This document shows, piece after piece, positions 39,001-46,032 of a stretch of 51,618 nt of DNA; within the stretch, counting starts at the first letter, position 1, and each line of letters begins with the position of its first letter. The stretch comes from Lingula anatina (taxonomy: Eukaryota; Brachiopoda; Lingulata; Lingulida; Lingulidae): NCBI RefSeq assembly GCF_001039355.2, contig NW_019774625.1, positions 821,667-873,284 of the forward strand, in the 5' to 3' direction. The translations under genes were made by a program, and so were the position numbers. The notes below the pieces were generated by a model, which saw nothing but the letters and a program-made list of their open reading frames with translations, did no database searches and was not told the origin of the DNA.

Positions 39001-39123
39001 ATCCCAGAAAACATCCACACCAAGATCAGCAAGCTCATCAAGGCAAAACACGAGGAGCACCGGAAGCGACCCGAGCGACCTTTGTCACGTGGAGCGAGGT
39101 CGTCGCCGCAGATGGTTCGATGA
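25019..39123 (+). CDS. SLC35F3/F4-like solute carrier (drug/metabolite transporter superfamily)
   Basis: Multi-pass membrane carrier, 407 residues when exons 25019-25034, 32345-32699, 36035-36257, 36633-36770, 37180-37246, 37637-37759, 38510-38599 and 38912-39123 (TGA) are joined; phases all agree and 1224 nt is a whole number of codons. Length is close to human SLC35F3 (about 420). Shared landmarks: FQAPFFLTYFCSIW (TM2), AFSFLWVGPWYMFIRAL, LDVVILSATYPCFMYLFSW, IVAILISVTGVVIM, EFAEAVTYEVFVPLGLLLAIP and a basic cytosolic tail. About ten hydrophobic segments are visible. SLC35F3 has been linked to thiamine transport; substrate here is unknown. The first exon (MAAQS) is inferred from Kozak/donor/frame. 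Otherwise translation could start at ATG 32320, which has an in-frame TGA just upstream and would give 410 residues. Exons from 36035 on are secure; the start is not. Confidence 0.85.
26013..26155. mobile_element. 143-bp foldback MITE with 9-bp target-site duplication
   Basis: Arms of about 53 bp (26013-26065 and 26103-26155, outer end TACCCTCTACCAGGGCGAG) are reverse complements apart from one extra T. They are flanked by GCTCTTTGT on each side (26004-26012 and 26156-26164), a perfect 9-bp direct repeat. A 9-bp duplication is typical of Mutator-like elements. There is no coding sequence. It lies in intron 1 of the SLC35F-like gene. Confidence 0.8.
26830..26907. repeat. short tandem/inverted repeat built on ATAACGTTACC
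   Basis: Three 11-bp units (26830-26862; the first has one change) are followed after a 25-nt spacer by the inverse ATGGTAACGTTAT (26888-26900) and ATAACG. The block can fold into a hairpin. Likely a decayed foldback element. Confidence 0.6.
27298..27472. mobile_element. 175-bp MITE with TTA target duplication (PIF/Harbinger type)
   Basis: The terminal inverted repeat starts GGTCCCATTCAGAATAG and continues through TAGTCCGNGGGTCAAATATGG, with a matching right arm ending CTATTCTGAATGGGACC. TTA stands on both sides (27295-27297 and 27473-27475), matching the TWA target of PIF/Harbinger elements. No transposase. Located in intron 1 of the SLC35F-like gene. Confidence 0.7.
28409..28560. repeat. 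two imperfect tandem units of about 83 bp
   Basis: The phrase TCTACAAGCTA ... CAGTGTCACTTGCTCCTCA-CTG recurs about 83 bp later as TCTACAAACTA ... CAGTGTCCCTTGCTCCTCACCTG. The interior is diverged. No function apparent. Confidence 0.5.
28707..28748. repeat. (TTTA)n microsatellite
   Basis: About ten uninterrupted TTTA units inside the large intron. The same motif recurs at 35024-35074, 35857-35899, 35976-36032 and 45993-46032. Confidence 0.95.
29102..29589 (-). pseudogene. candidate small secreted Cys-rich protein, split over two frames
   Basis: The first part, from ATG 29589 (or 29586) to 29437, encodes a signal-peptide-like start: MMHVVNRC..., then the hydrophobic VYSVVLLFLLPAHLSIA and TPAPS. 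An overlapping open stretch in another frame (29482 to stop at 29102) encodes about 125 residues with ten cysteines (spacing includes CKLIC, SC, IC, RC, SC, ICC, TC). Joining them needs a net one-frame shift between about 29482 and 29437, too short a distance for a normal intron. So this is a frameshifted pseudogene, a sequence error or a coincidence. The stop codon lies within AAATAAA, a possible poly(A) signal. It is antisense inside intron 1 of the SLC35F-like gene. Family not recognised. Confidence 0.35.
29590..32319. other. remainder of intron 1 of the SLC35F-like gene, nothing recognised
   Basis: No exon, RNA gene or mobile element could be supported. Short open frames on both strands do not resemble known proteins. 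Confidence 0.5.
32700..35810. other. intron 2 of the SLC35F-like gene: simple repeats only
   Basis: Contains an A18 run near 33699, a G16 run at 34010-34025, a C-rich tract with CACCC units at 34407-34465, (GAT)n at 34961-34989 and (TTTA)n at 35024-35074. The G/C tracts could form quadruplex or triplex structures. No exon recognised. Confidence 0.6.
35811..35960 (+). pseudogene. two decayed tandem copies of the start of SLC35F-like exon 3
   Basis: The true exon 3 begins at 36035 with CAG|GGAATATAAAGCTGTATTT...GCGAACACGACACCTACCGTCC. A diverged copy at about 35909-35960 reads CCAG|GGAATAAAACGCTGTTTTC...GCGAACACGACAGCACTGTCC. An older one at about 35812-35858 reads GCAGATGGTATAAAGTTGTTTTC...CATGATACCTACCGTAC. 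A TTTA tract precedes the second copy and the true exon, and a related TTTATTTA stretch precedes the first. The middle copy has a TAA right after the first codon in the exon frame, so neither can code. This is a tandem duplication with a period of roughly 100-125 bp. Confidence 0.7.
35857..36032. repeat. (TTTA)n tracts at 35857-35899 and 35976-36032
   Basis: These lie upstream of the decayed exon copy and of the real exon 3. The second tract, ending TTTCAG, serves as the polypyrimidine-like region of the exon 3 acceptor, so the splice site is built from a microsatellite. Confidence 0.9.
36262..36628. repeat. intron 3 simple repeats: T/G-rich run, (TTC)n, (TTA)n
   Basis: A T-rich run with scattered G (36262-36330) ends in G9. 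(TTC)n spans 36565-36591 and (TTA)n 36590-36628. The last runs directly into the TTCCAG acceptor of exon 4 (36633). Confidence 0.9.
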
Positions 39124-40880
39124 TTGGCATTTGTAACTAAGGAGACAGCGCTCATTTAATTTTAGTGGATTTCAAGATGACATATAACTGTCTTTTCAAT
39201 ACACAGAGATCGCTCTCTTGACGAGTGGGGTTATTGACGCCATGTATTTCCACACACACACACATGGACAATAGAAGTGTCACCCCTTCTGAACCAATAC
39301 TTAGGGGGGAGATAAATAACTGTTGAATGATATGCTCCTGGTATCATTTTATTCACATCAAATTTCACACAAAGACCAACAATACAATTCCATGTTACGG
39401 CGGTTTTATACTCATTTTTCACATTATAAGTAGACCAGGCATTATAACTACCTGTACTCAAGGTCTACCTACTTTGATTACTGTGATTCAGGGGGTGACA
39501 CTTCTATTGTTCATTGTGTGTAGTCTTTTGATGAAGTCGTCCAATTACGTATTACATCAGAGATACCGAGATTCGAACAATATGACGTCATGTTATATTC
39601 AATATATCCGCCAAGGAGGGCACATTTTGCCTTTGTTACAGCGTAACTCACGCAGTTATGTACATTTGATACACGTTTTAAGATAGATCGGAGATTGACT
39701 TGCTAAAAGTTATAAATATTTTCGTTTTGATCCGTTGATTAATTAATTAATCATGAAAAAATATTAAATTAATAATAAGCATTGGCTAATTGATAATGGT
39801 AATTAACTAATAATTCAGGCGGTGTGAACCCTCCGAATGCTTTTCTAGTTTACTGCATTATATTATACACAGTTGATATATAATTTTCCACTTCATAAAT
39901 ATCTCTAAACTCTTGAGAACATTTTTCTGTAATAGTTGTTATATTTACCCTGAGTAATACAAAAATGTATACAATTTTAGAACATTCACAGTGGTGACAT
40001 AACGTCGGCGTTTGTATGCGCCTTCATTTGAAACAACACGAAGAATACATATTTAATTCTGAATTTTCACGCATGGAAATCGATATTTTGTAATTTTTAG
40101 TTTCCACTATACAGTTATGTGTGGAAATGACGCCAAAAGAGTCTGCAGACAAACCGGTGCTTTTGCTAATGTTTTCATACTTGACAATAAAGTGAATATT
40201 TTCCAATTAAACTACGCATGATAATTTAGGCAACAGTTTCAATGAAGCTACATTAATATGCCAGACTTTAAACTCTTCGATACTTTTTCTTACTTTCATG
40301 ACTAATAGATATCAAGACATGTTTTGGGTTTTCTTTACTAGCATATGAATATTTATAAGCATCATACCATACTGTAGCAGTTATATGTACTGTACTCGTA
40401 CATCTCATCGTTTTTTAACAGAGGAAGCACTCCCCGTCTTCAAATGATCTATTAAGGCAAGAAACACTCCGGAAGTCGAATAAATGTATTCCACGAAGTA
40501 TTTAAGCTTGGAATTTAATGGAGTAGTGGCACACGTTGTGATAATGAAAGTATTTCCTACTTTTCCACGCAAAAGATGATGTGTACTGATGTACTGTAGT
40601 AGCAAAATGTATCAGATCACACCAAATGAACTATGATCAAGCTTTAAGACATTAGGCATGGTGAGGTGCAGGAATTGTATGTCGACGACGCTGGTTATTA
40701 TACCCTCAAGCGCTGCGTCCACAAATACTTATCTGACAGCTACGTACAGCGTTTCTTAATCCAGGTCTAGAAATGGTGACCAATAAAAATCGTTGTAGAT
40801 TGCCAACGGCCAGTTTGCACGCCATGTAAAGTGGTGTCCACTTGTTGGTCAGTGTTGTGGACACCAATATAAATAAAAGC
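39124..40880 (+). other. 3' UTR/downstream region of the SLC35F-like gene
   Basis: No coding potential. AATAAA hexamers occur at about 40872-40877, with others near 41117. An ATTAAATTAATAATAAG cluster lies near 39765. The true transcript end cannot be fixed. A MITE lies at 39265-39513, close enough to the stop to fall within the 3' UTR. Confidence 0.35.
39265..39513. mobile_element. 249-bp inverted-repeat element just after the SLC35F-like stop codon
   Basis: Left arm 39265-39286 and right arm 39492-39513 are reverse complements with one mismatch in 22 (shared CAATAGAAGTGTCACCCC). CACACA tracts flank both ends. The interior has no coding capacity. If transcribed, the arms would form a hairpin in the 3' UTR. 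Confidence 0.65.
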
Positions 40881-41277
40881 TTGGATTATATATTACATCT
40901 TTATATTAGGTCTTTATAGATGCATCAGTATAATAACTAATTTACTTTTTAAAGATCTATACGGTGATTTGGTGACAATTTTCTCATGTGAACTCTGTTA
41001 CGTTATTACATTTCAAACACTTTGAACCTCATCGTGTGCTCTAGCTCCACAGTGCCGCTTGGTGACTCCACAAGGTATGCTTTACTTTTCATTATTGTTA
41101 CAAAAAAAAAACCTTGAATAAATATATCTTGCCAAAAAAAGTGTTGTTTTCCCTCTGTTGACACTGTGCGAGTGTACAGACCTGTTTGTTCTCGTGGGAA
41201 GTCACGTGTTAGACTGACGTCATATACCAGTCCTTGATTGTAGCAGCACGCCAGTAGAGTTAAGACTTACACCACAT

Positions 41278-41488
41278 TTCCATAGATTTTTAGATCGATC
41301 TATCCCTGTGGGGAGTCTCACTAGATTACTGTCAGCTTAGCCGGCTTAAGCGTCTGTCCCACCCACTAAAAGCTGTAAGGGGGTAATTAACTATGGTGCC
41401 CGCTCGGCTGACTGCAATTTAGTGTGAACCCCCAGGGAGTTAGGTCGATCTAAATCTTAATATTTAGATCGATCTAAATCTCTGGGAA
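41278..41488. mobile_element. MITE with TTAGATCGATC-type inverted ends, copy 1
   Basis: Ends TTCCATAGATTTTTAGATCG and its inverse TCGATCTAAATCTCTGGGAA, plus inner paired blocks CCCTGTGGGGAGTC / GAACCCCCAGGGAG and GCCGGCTTAAG / CGGCTGA. Related to the elements at 43883-44115 and 44921-45153. The right end carries a duplicated TCGATCTAAATCT. Non-coding. Confidence 0.65.
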
Positions 41489-41735
41489 AGCACCCACACA
41501 CTGTACAGTATACTGTTACCAAGGCTTATGTCGGATTGCCTGCGAATGCTGGGGGCAGCTAGTACTGGTCACGTCTCGTCTAGTTATATAACAGTGTTTG
41601 GTAATGGCAGAAAATGGCAACAAAGTAATTGCATTAAACCTACGTAACCTTCAGATAATTACGTAAAAGTCGCTTTCTAGACAGGAAACTACTGAAAATG
41701 CAGGAAAACTTGTCCACTGTAGCAAGATTACCGCT

Positions 41736-41830
41736 ATTCAATTAAAACCGTTCAGTTTTAAATTAAATTAATTTGTGAAGCAATTCAATTAAAACTGTTC
41801 AGTTTTAAATTAAATTAATTTTGTGAAGTA
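41736..41830. repeat. 47-bp tandem duplication
   Basis: ATTCAATTAAAAC(C/T)GTTCAG... through TTTGTGAAG(C/T)A occurs twice head to tail, starting at 41736 and 41783, with one substitution and one extra T. Recent local duplication. Confidence 0.8.
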
Positions 41831-43025
41831 ACTTTTTTTACTGACGCAGACTAAAACCGAGTTAGGATCTAATGAAAAACTTCCTCGTTGTGATCAACAA
41901 AACAAATAACTTAAAGACAAGTTCTTTTACAACAGGATGGCTTTATCCTCAATATTTTCGTGTAAAAAGATCATACAACGGACCGTGATAGCTTATCGTT
42001 GTTGATCAGCTGCCACTGAAGCATGGAGAGAAGACCAAAGACCATGGATGAGAGAAAACCTTTAGCCTTGACTGCCGATAAGGCCGATATACACGTGGTT
42101 TCTAATGTGTTTCAAGGAATCTAGTCATCAACAAGCTGCCACCGTTATATATTTTGTCACTGTGGGTATGAAGGGAAAAACCCAGGGTGAAGGACTTTGG
42201 GGGGGGATCTTTGACTTCTACGGATCATTAACACAACGTGTGACTAGTATCTGTGAATCTATATTCATCCTGGCGTATAAGCCAAATCCGTCATTTGCTG
42301 GTTAGAGATGCTAACAAGCTTAACTAGTGCACGCTTTCTTGTCATCTTAATTAAATCACTGTGACAGTCTGCTTTTCAGCCCACGCATTAACAGATATAT
42401 GAATTACAGCTAATTTAGGTCTCTATGGCAGAACTGCATGGTACCTAATACAAGCCACAACAATAAAGTGCAGATAACATTATGTAAAAAAAACCTTCAC
42501 AGCGTTGCTTTTCAGCAAGAAAAACATTTTATTCAAAATGTATTGAACTTTTAAGACTCTCAAGGGGAACAGACCCCCTGATAAAGTTAATGTGATTTAG
42601 AAGTAACACCCACGGGCTACCAAGTAGGCCTATGTGCCGATGGTTAATCTTTTACTGTATTCACCTGCCGATAACAAAGCAAGTGACTGTTGTGGTGACT
42701 GTGCATCTGAGATATGTGCTCTAAAACAATGGAATAAACAGTCGTTAAGCATAAGACGGCCAAATATGCTTACTTTTTTTAAACCTTCGCTGAAAATGCA
42801 CATATTCAAAGGCATTCACAAAATAAGTGTTTTGAAATTGTATTATTTTGTAGCAACGCTGCAAAAGGGAATTAGTTTTTTTAAAGCTAATTTTATAGTC
42901 AGTGATATTTTATTACTCTAATGTCTGTGCTTTGATTTAGGATATTTTGTTTCGCTCATTTCAGGAAATGTGTAATACAGAATTATTATTATTATTAATT
43001 TTCTATTTTTTCTTTCGTTTTTTAG

Positions 43026-43097
43026 ACACACTACACATTCAAGGTACCCGTTGCATTTGCTCCACCCGAGACCTTTGACGACCTATTTAGCAAGTGA
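43026..43097 (+). other. orphan terminal-exon-like ORF (23 codons plus stop)
   Basis: A very strong acceptor (long T-rich tract ending TTTTTTAG) is followed in phase 0 by THYTFKVPVAFAPPETFDDL and SK, then TGA. The peptide has ordinary, non-repetitive composition and looks like a conserved C-terminus, but I do not recognise the family. No upstream partner exon was found between 39124 and 43025. It does not fit the SLC35F-like gene by phase, because that exon 7 ends in phase 1. It may belong to a gene whose other exons are missing or unrecognised, or be chance. Confidence 0.3.
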
Positions 43098-43123
43098 TCC
43101 TTATACAGAAAGCTGGTCTAAGT

Positions 43124-43253
43124 ATCTCGAAAGGTTCGCTATGTTGCGCACGTGCGCAAGCGTCTCGATTCCATAACCGATTCTATTTCGAGATACGGGG
43201 CCATGGAATCGAGACGCTTGCACACGTGCGCAACATAGCGAACCTTTCGAGAT
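43124..43253. repeat. hairpin with 50-nt arms
   Basis: Arms 43124-43173 and 43204-43253 are reverse complements with about one mismatch (ATCTCGAAAGGTTCGCTATG ... GCGCACGTGCGCAAGCGTCTCG). They enclose a 30-nt loop that itself contains TTTCGAGATACGGGGCCATG. The loop and right arm recur after the N at 44209, as part of the 1037-bp block. Confidence 0.85.
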
Positions 43254-43254
43254 T

Positions 43255-43558
43255 CGGAGCCCTGGTCTGTAATTCTAGACCAATATATTTTCTTCTCTAG
43301 TTCACGTCCAATCCTTAGCAATCCACTTGATCTAAGAGAATATCCCGGTCTTTGTGGTAGAAAACAGGCACCATATTTCCTGAACACCACTGATATATCT
43401 AGGGTCAATGAGAGCGAATATTTGGTCAAAAAGTTGAGATCAATTCTGGAGCTAAGGAACTTTTTAGTATTTACTTTTAACTTAAAAGTCAAACAAGCAC
43501 CTTGGAGTACACGTAGACCGCGCACTGTTGAAACAGTGTTTAGCCTTAAAACACACAT
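43255..43558 (-). other. unidentified ORF in the repeated block (second copy 44293-44596)
   Basis: The - strand reads from MCVLRLNTVSTVRGLR through VVFRKYGACFLPQRPGYSLR and SSGLLRIGRELEKKIYWSRI without a stop for over 100 codons, longer than expected in this AT-rich DNA. It is basic and has no recognised domain. It starts within the inverted-repeat element at 43523-43873 and runs toward the hairpin. It may be a remnant of a transposable element gene; I cannot assign one. Confidence 0.25.
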
Positions 43559-43873
43559 AACACACGTTTAACACCTTAACGAGTTTAGAAATATGTGTTA
43601 GAGCTGAACACATAAAACTTTTTGAACAGGCTCCTCATAGAAGAAAATGCTACAGGCATGTTTGGCAGTGTTACACGTTTAGCTATGTGTTTAGCTTCAC
43701 CGGTATATGATTCTATAATAAGTTTATAACAAGGCTAAACAAGATTCAGGGTTAACGCTTGTAGCATGCTTAAAAGCTAAACGTGTTTTAAAAGCAGCTA
43801 AACCCGTTGGAAAAATGAGACAAATCAGGCGCTTAGAAATGTGTTTAGGAACTAAATGCTGTTTTTACAGTGT
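43523..43873. mobile_element. non-autonomous element with CACTGT...ACAGTG ends (second copy 44561-44911)
   Basis: The left end CACTGTTGAAACAGTGTTTAG and the inverse of the right end, CACTGTAAAAACAGCATTTAG, match at about 17 of 21 positions and similarity continues inward. The interior repeats GTGTTTAG/CTAAACAC motifs many times, allowing extensive internal pairing. ACTGTAAAAA-type ends are common in animal MITEs. Target duplication not clear. Confidence 0.5.
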
Positions 43874-43882
43874 AGGACTGGG

Positions 43883-44115
43883 TTCCCATGCCTAGATCGA
43901 TCCATCTGGATCGGTCTAACTCCCTGGGGAGTCTTGCTAAATTGCTATCAACTTGCCGGCTTAAATGTCTGCCACGCCTATCGAATCAGCTAGGGTTTAA
44001 AGATAATTACCCCCTAACAGCTTTACTAGGTGTGAAAGACATTCAAGCCGGTTAAGTTGATCGCAATAAAGTGAGACTCCCCAGGGAGATAGATCGATCC
44101 AAATATCTGTGGGAA
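43883..44115. mobile_element. MITE with TTAGATCGATC-type ends, copy 2 (third at 44921-45153)
   Basis: Ends TTCCCATGCCTAGATCGATC and GGATCGATCTAT.../CTGTGGGAA. Inner paired blocks are CTCCCTGGGGAGTC / GACTCCCCAGGGAG and AACTTGCCGGCTTAAATGTC / GACATTCAAGCCGGTTAAG. Same family and similar size as 41278-41488. The copy at 44921-45153 is identical because it lies in the artefactual duplicate. Confidence 0.7.
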
Positions 44116-45592
44116 TTGTCCCTAGGAGCATCTTAGAGGCTGTTGTTATTGTTGTTGAAGAGTAGAGTCGAGGATCGATGCAACTTGGCAGACGCTGACG
44201 GGGTAATTNCATAACCGATTCTATTTCGAGATACGGGGCCATGGAATCGAGACGCTTGCACACGTGCGCAACATAGCGAACCTTTCGAGATTCGGAGCCC
44301 TGGTCTGTAATTCTAGACCAATATATTTTCTTCTCTAGTTCACGTCCAATCCTTAGCAATCCACTTGATCTAAGAGAATATCCCGGTCTTTGTGGTAGAA
44401 AACAGGCACCATATTTCCTGAACACCACTGATATATCTAGGGTCAATGAGAGCGAATATTTGGTCAAAAAGTTGAGATCAATTCTGGAGCTAAGGAACTT
44501 TTTAGTATTTACTTTTAACTTAAAAGTCAAACAAGCACCTTGGAGTACACGTAGACCGCGCACTGTTGAAACAGTGTTTAGCCTTAAAACACACATAACA
44601 CACGTTTAACACCTTAACGAGTTTAGAAATATGTGTTAGAGCTGAACACATAAAACTTTTTGAACAGGCTCCTCATAGAAGAAAATGCTACAGGCATGTT
44701 TGGCAGTGTTACACGTTTAGCTATGTGTTTAGCTTCACCGGTATATGATTCTATAATAAGTTTATAACAAGGCTAAACAAGATTCAGGGTTAACGCTTGT
44801 AGCATGCTTAAAAGCTAAACGTGTTTTAAAAGCAGCTAAACCCGTTGGAAAAATGAGACAAATCAGGCGCTTAGAAATGTGTTTAGGAACTAAATGCTGT
44901 TTTTACAGTGTAGGACTGGGTTCCCATGCCTAGATCGATCCATCTGGATCGGTCTAACTCCCTGGGGAGTCTTGCTAAATTGCTATCAACTTGCCGGCTT
45001 AAATGTCTGCCACGCCTATCGAATCAGCTAGGGTTTAAAGATAATTACCCCCTAACAGCTTTACTAGGTGTGAAAGACATTCAAGCCGGTTAAGTTGATC
45101 GCAATAAAGTGAGACTCCCCAGGGAGATAGATCGATCCAAATATCTGTGGGAATTGTCCCTAGGAGCATCTTAGAGGCTGTTGTTATTGTTGTTGAAGAG
45201 TAGAGTCGAGGATCGATGCAACTTGGCAGACGCTGACGGGGTAATTACTTTCACCAGCTGGTCACTGGGACCCTTGACAACCCCTTAACAAAACCAACTG
45301 CCGTAACTCAATTTTTCATCCTTTTTGTTGATTGAGTTCTGATCCGCCATGTTCGGTATCTGCGTTATTTGCTTTAAATAACAAGTTTTCCAATCGTTAT
45401 AAATACACTTAGAACCGATCCACACTTTAACAGTGTCAGAACAGGGAGGGCGGGGAATGTGGCTGAATGTCACCAAAGTACACGTGTTTAAATACAAGGA
45501 GACAGAGAGGTGGGTGTGTTGGGGGGGGGGGGGGCATGGAAGGGGGCGGATACCTCCCCCGTCATCGTTTACTATGTCAACACGTGTCTATA

Positions 45593-45593
<1 letters not shown>

Positions 45594-45626
<33 letters not shown>

Positions 45627-45817
45627 ATACACACGCACACACACACACACCCACGCATACACACACACACACACATACACACACACGTGCACACGTGCAC
45701 ACATGCACACACACACACACACACATGTGCATGTACCTAACACAATGTAAAATGTCTCTTATCAAGAGCGGTGAGGGTCACACACACACACACACACACA
45801 TACACACACACACACAC
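45594..45817. repeat. (CA)n microsatellites
   Basis: An interrupted CA tract at 45594-45725 with GTGCACACGTGCAC palindromic interruptions, then a second tract at 45779-45817. A G-rich tract (G13-14) lies just upstream near 45521. Z-DNA-forming potential. The open frames here are repeat artefacts. Confidence 0.95.
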
Positions 45818-45992
45818 TTTCATCTGTTTTTTAACCTTTACTTTCCTTCCATCAATCAATCCATTCATCCTCCCATCCTTCCTTCCTTCATTTATTCCTG
45901 TATCCTTCTCTCCTTAGAAATAAGAAAATGAAAGGCAATAATATCTTAAAGTAATTGCTAGTGTGTTTTATCAAAGTGATCATTCAGTCAGG

Positions 45993-46031
<39 letters not shown>

Positions 46032-46032
46032 T
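45993..46032. repeat. (TTTA)n microsatellite
   Basis: About ten TTTA units. Confidence 0.95.

Larger units (their letters stand above)
43172..45246. repeat. 1037-bp block present twice around a single N (assembly artefact)
   Basis: 43172-44208 and 44210-45246 appear identical, offset by 1038, with one N at 44209 exactly at the join. The sequence flows normally into unique DNA at both outer ends. This is the signature of two overlapping contig ends placed side by side. All features inside (hairpin right arm, ORF, two MITEs) are therefore probably single-copy. Confidence 0.9.

Noticed and set aside
42022-42123. 33-codon ORF MERRPKTMDERKPLALTADK...
   Set aside because: Good composition but no splice donor, no homology recognised and an early stop; could not be linked to the exon at 43026.
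45594-45817. CRISPR-like or tandem-array structure
   Set aside because: Simple CA microsatellites with palindromic interruptions; there are no spacers, and the sequence is eukaryotic.
45433-45931. Long His/Thr-rich and Cys/Val-rich ORFs
   Set aside because: Translations of the CA/GT microsatellite, not genes.
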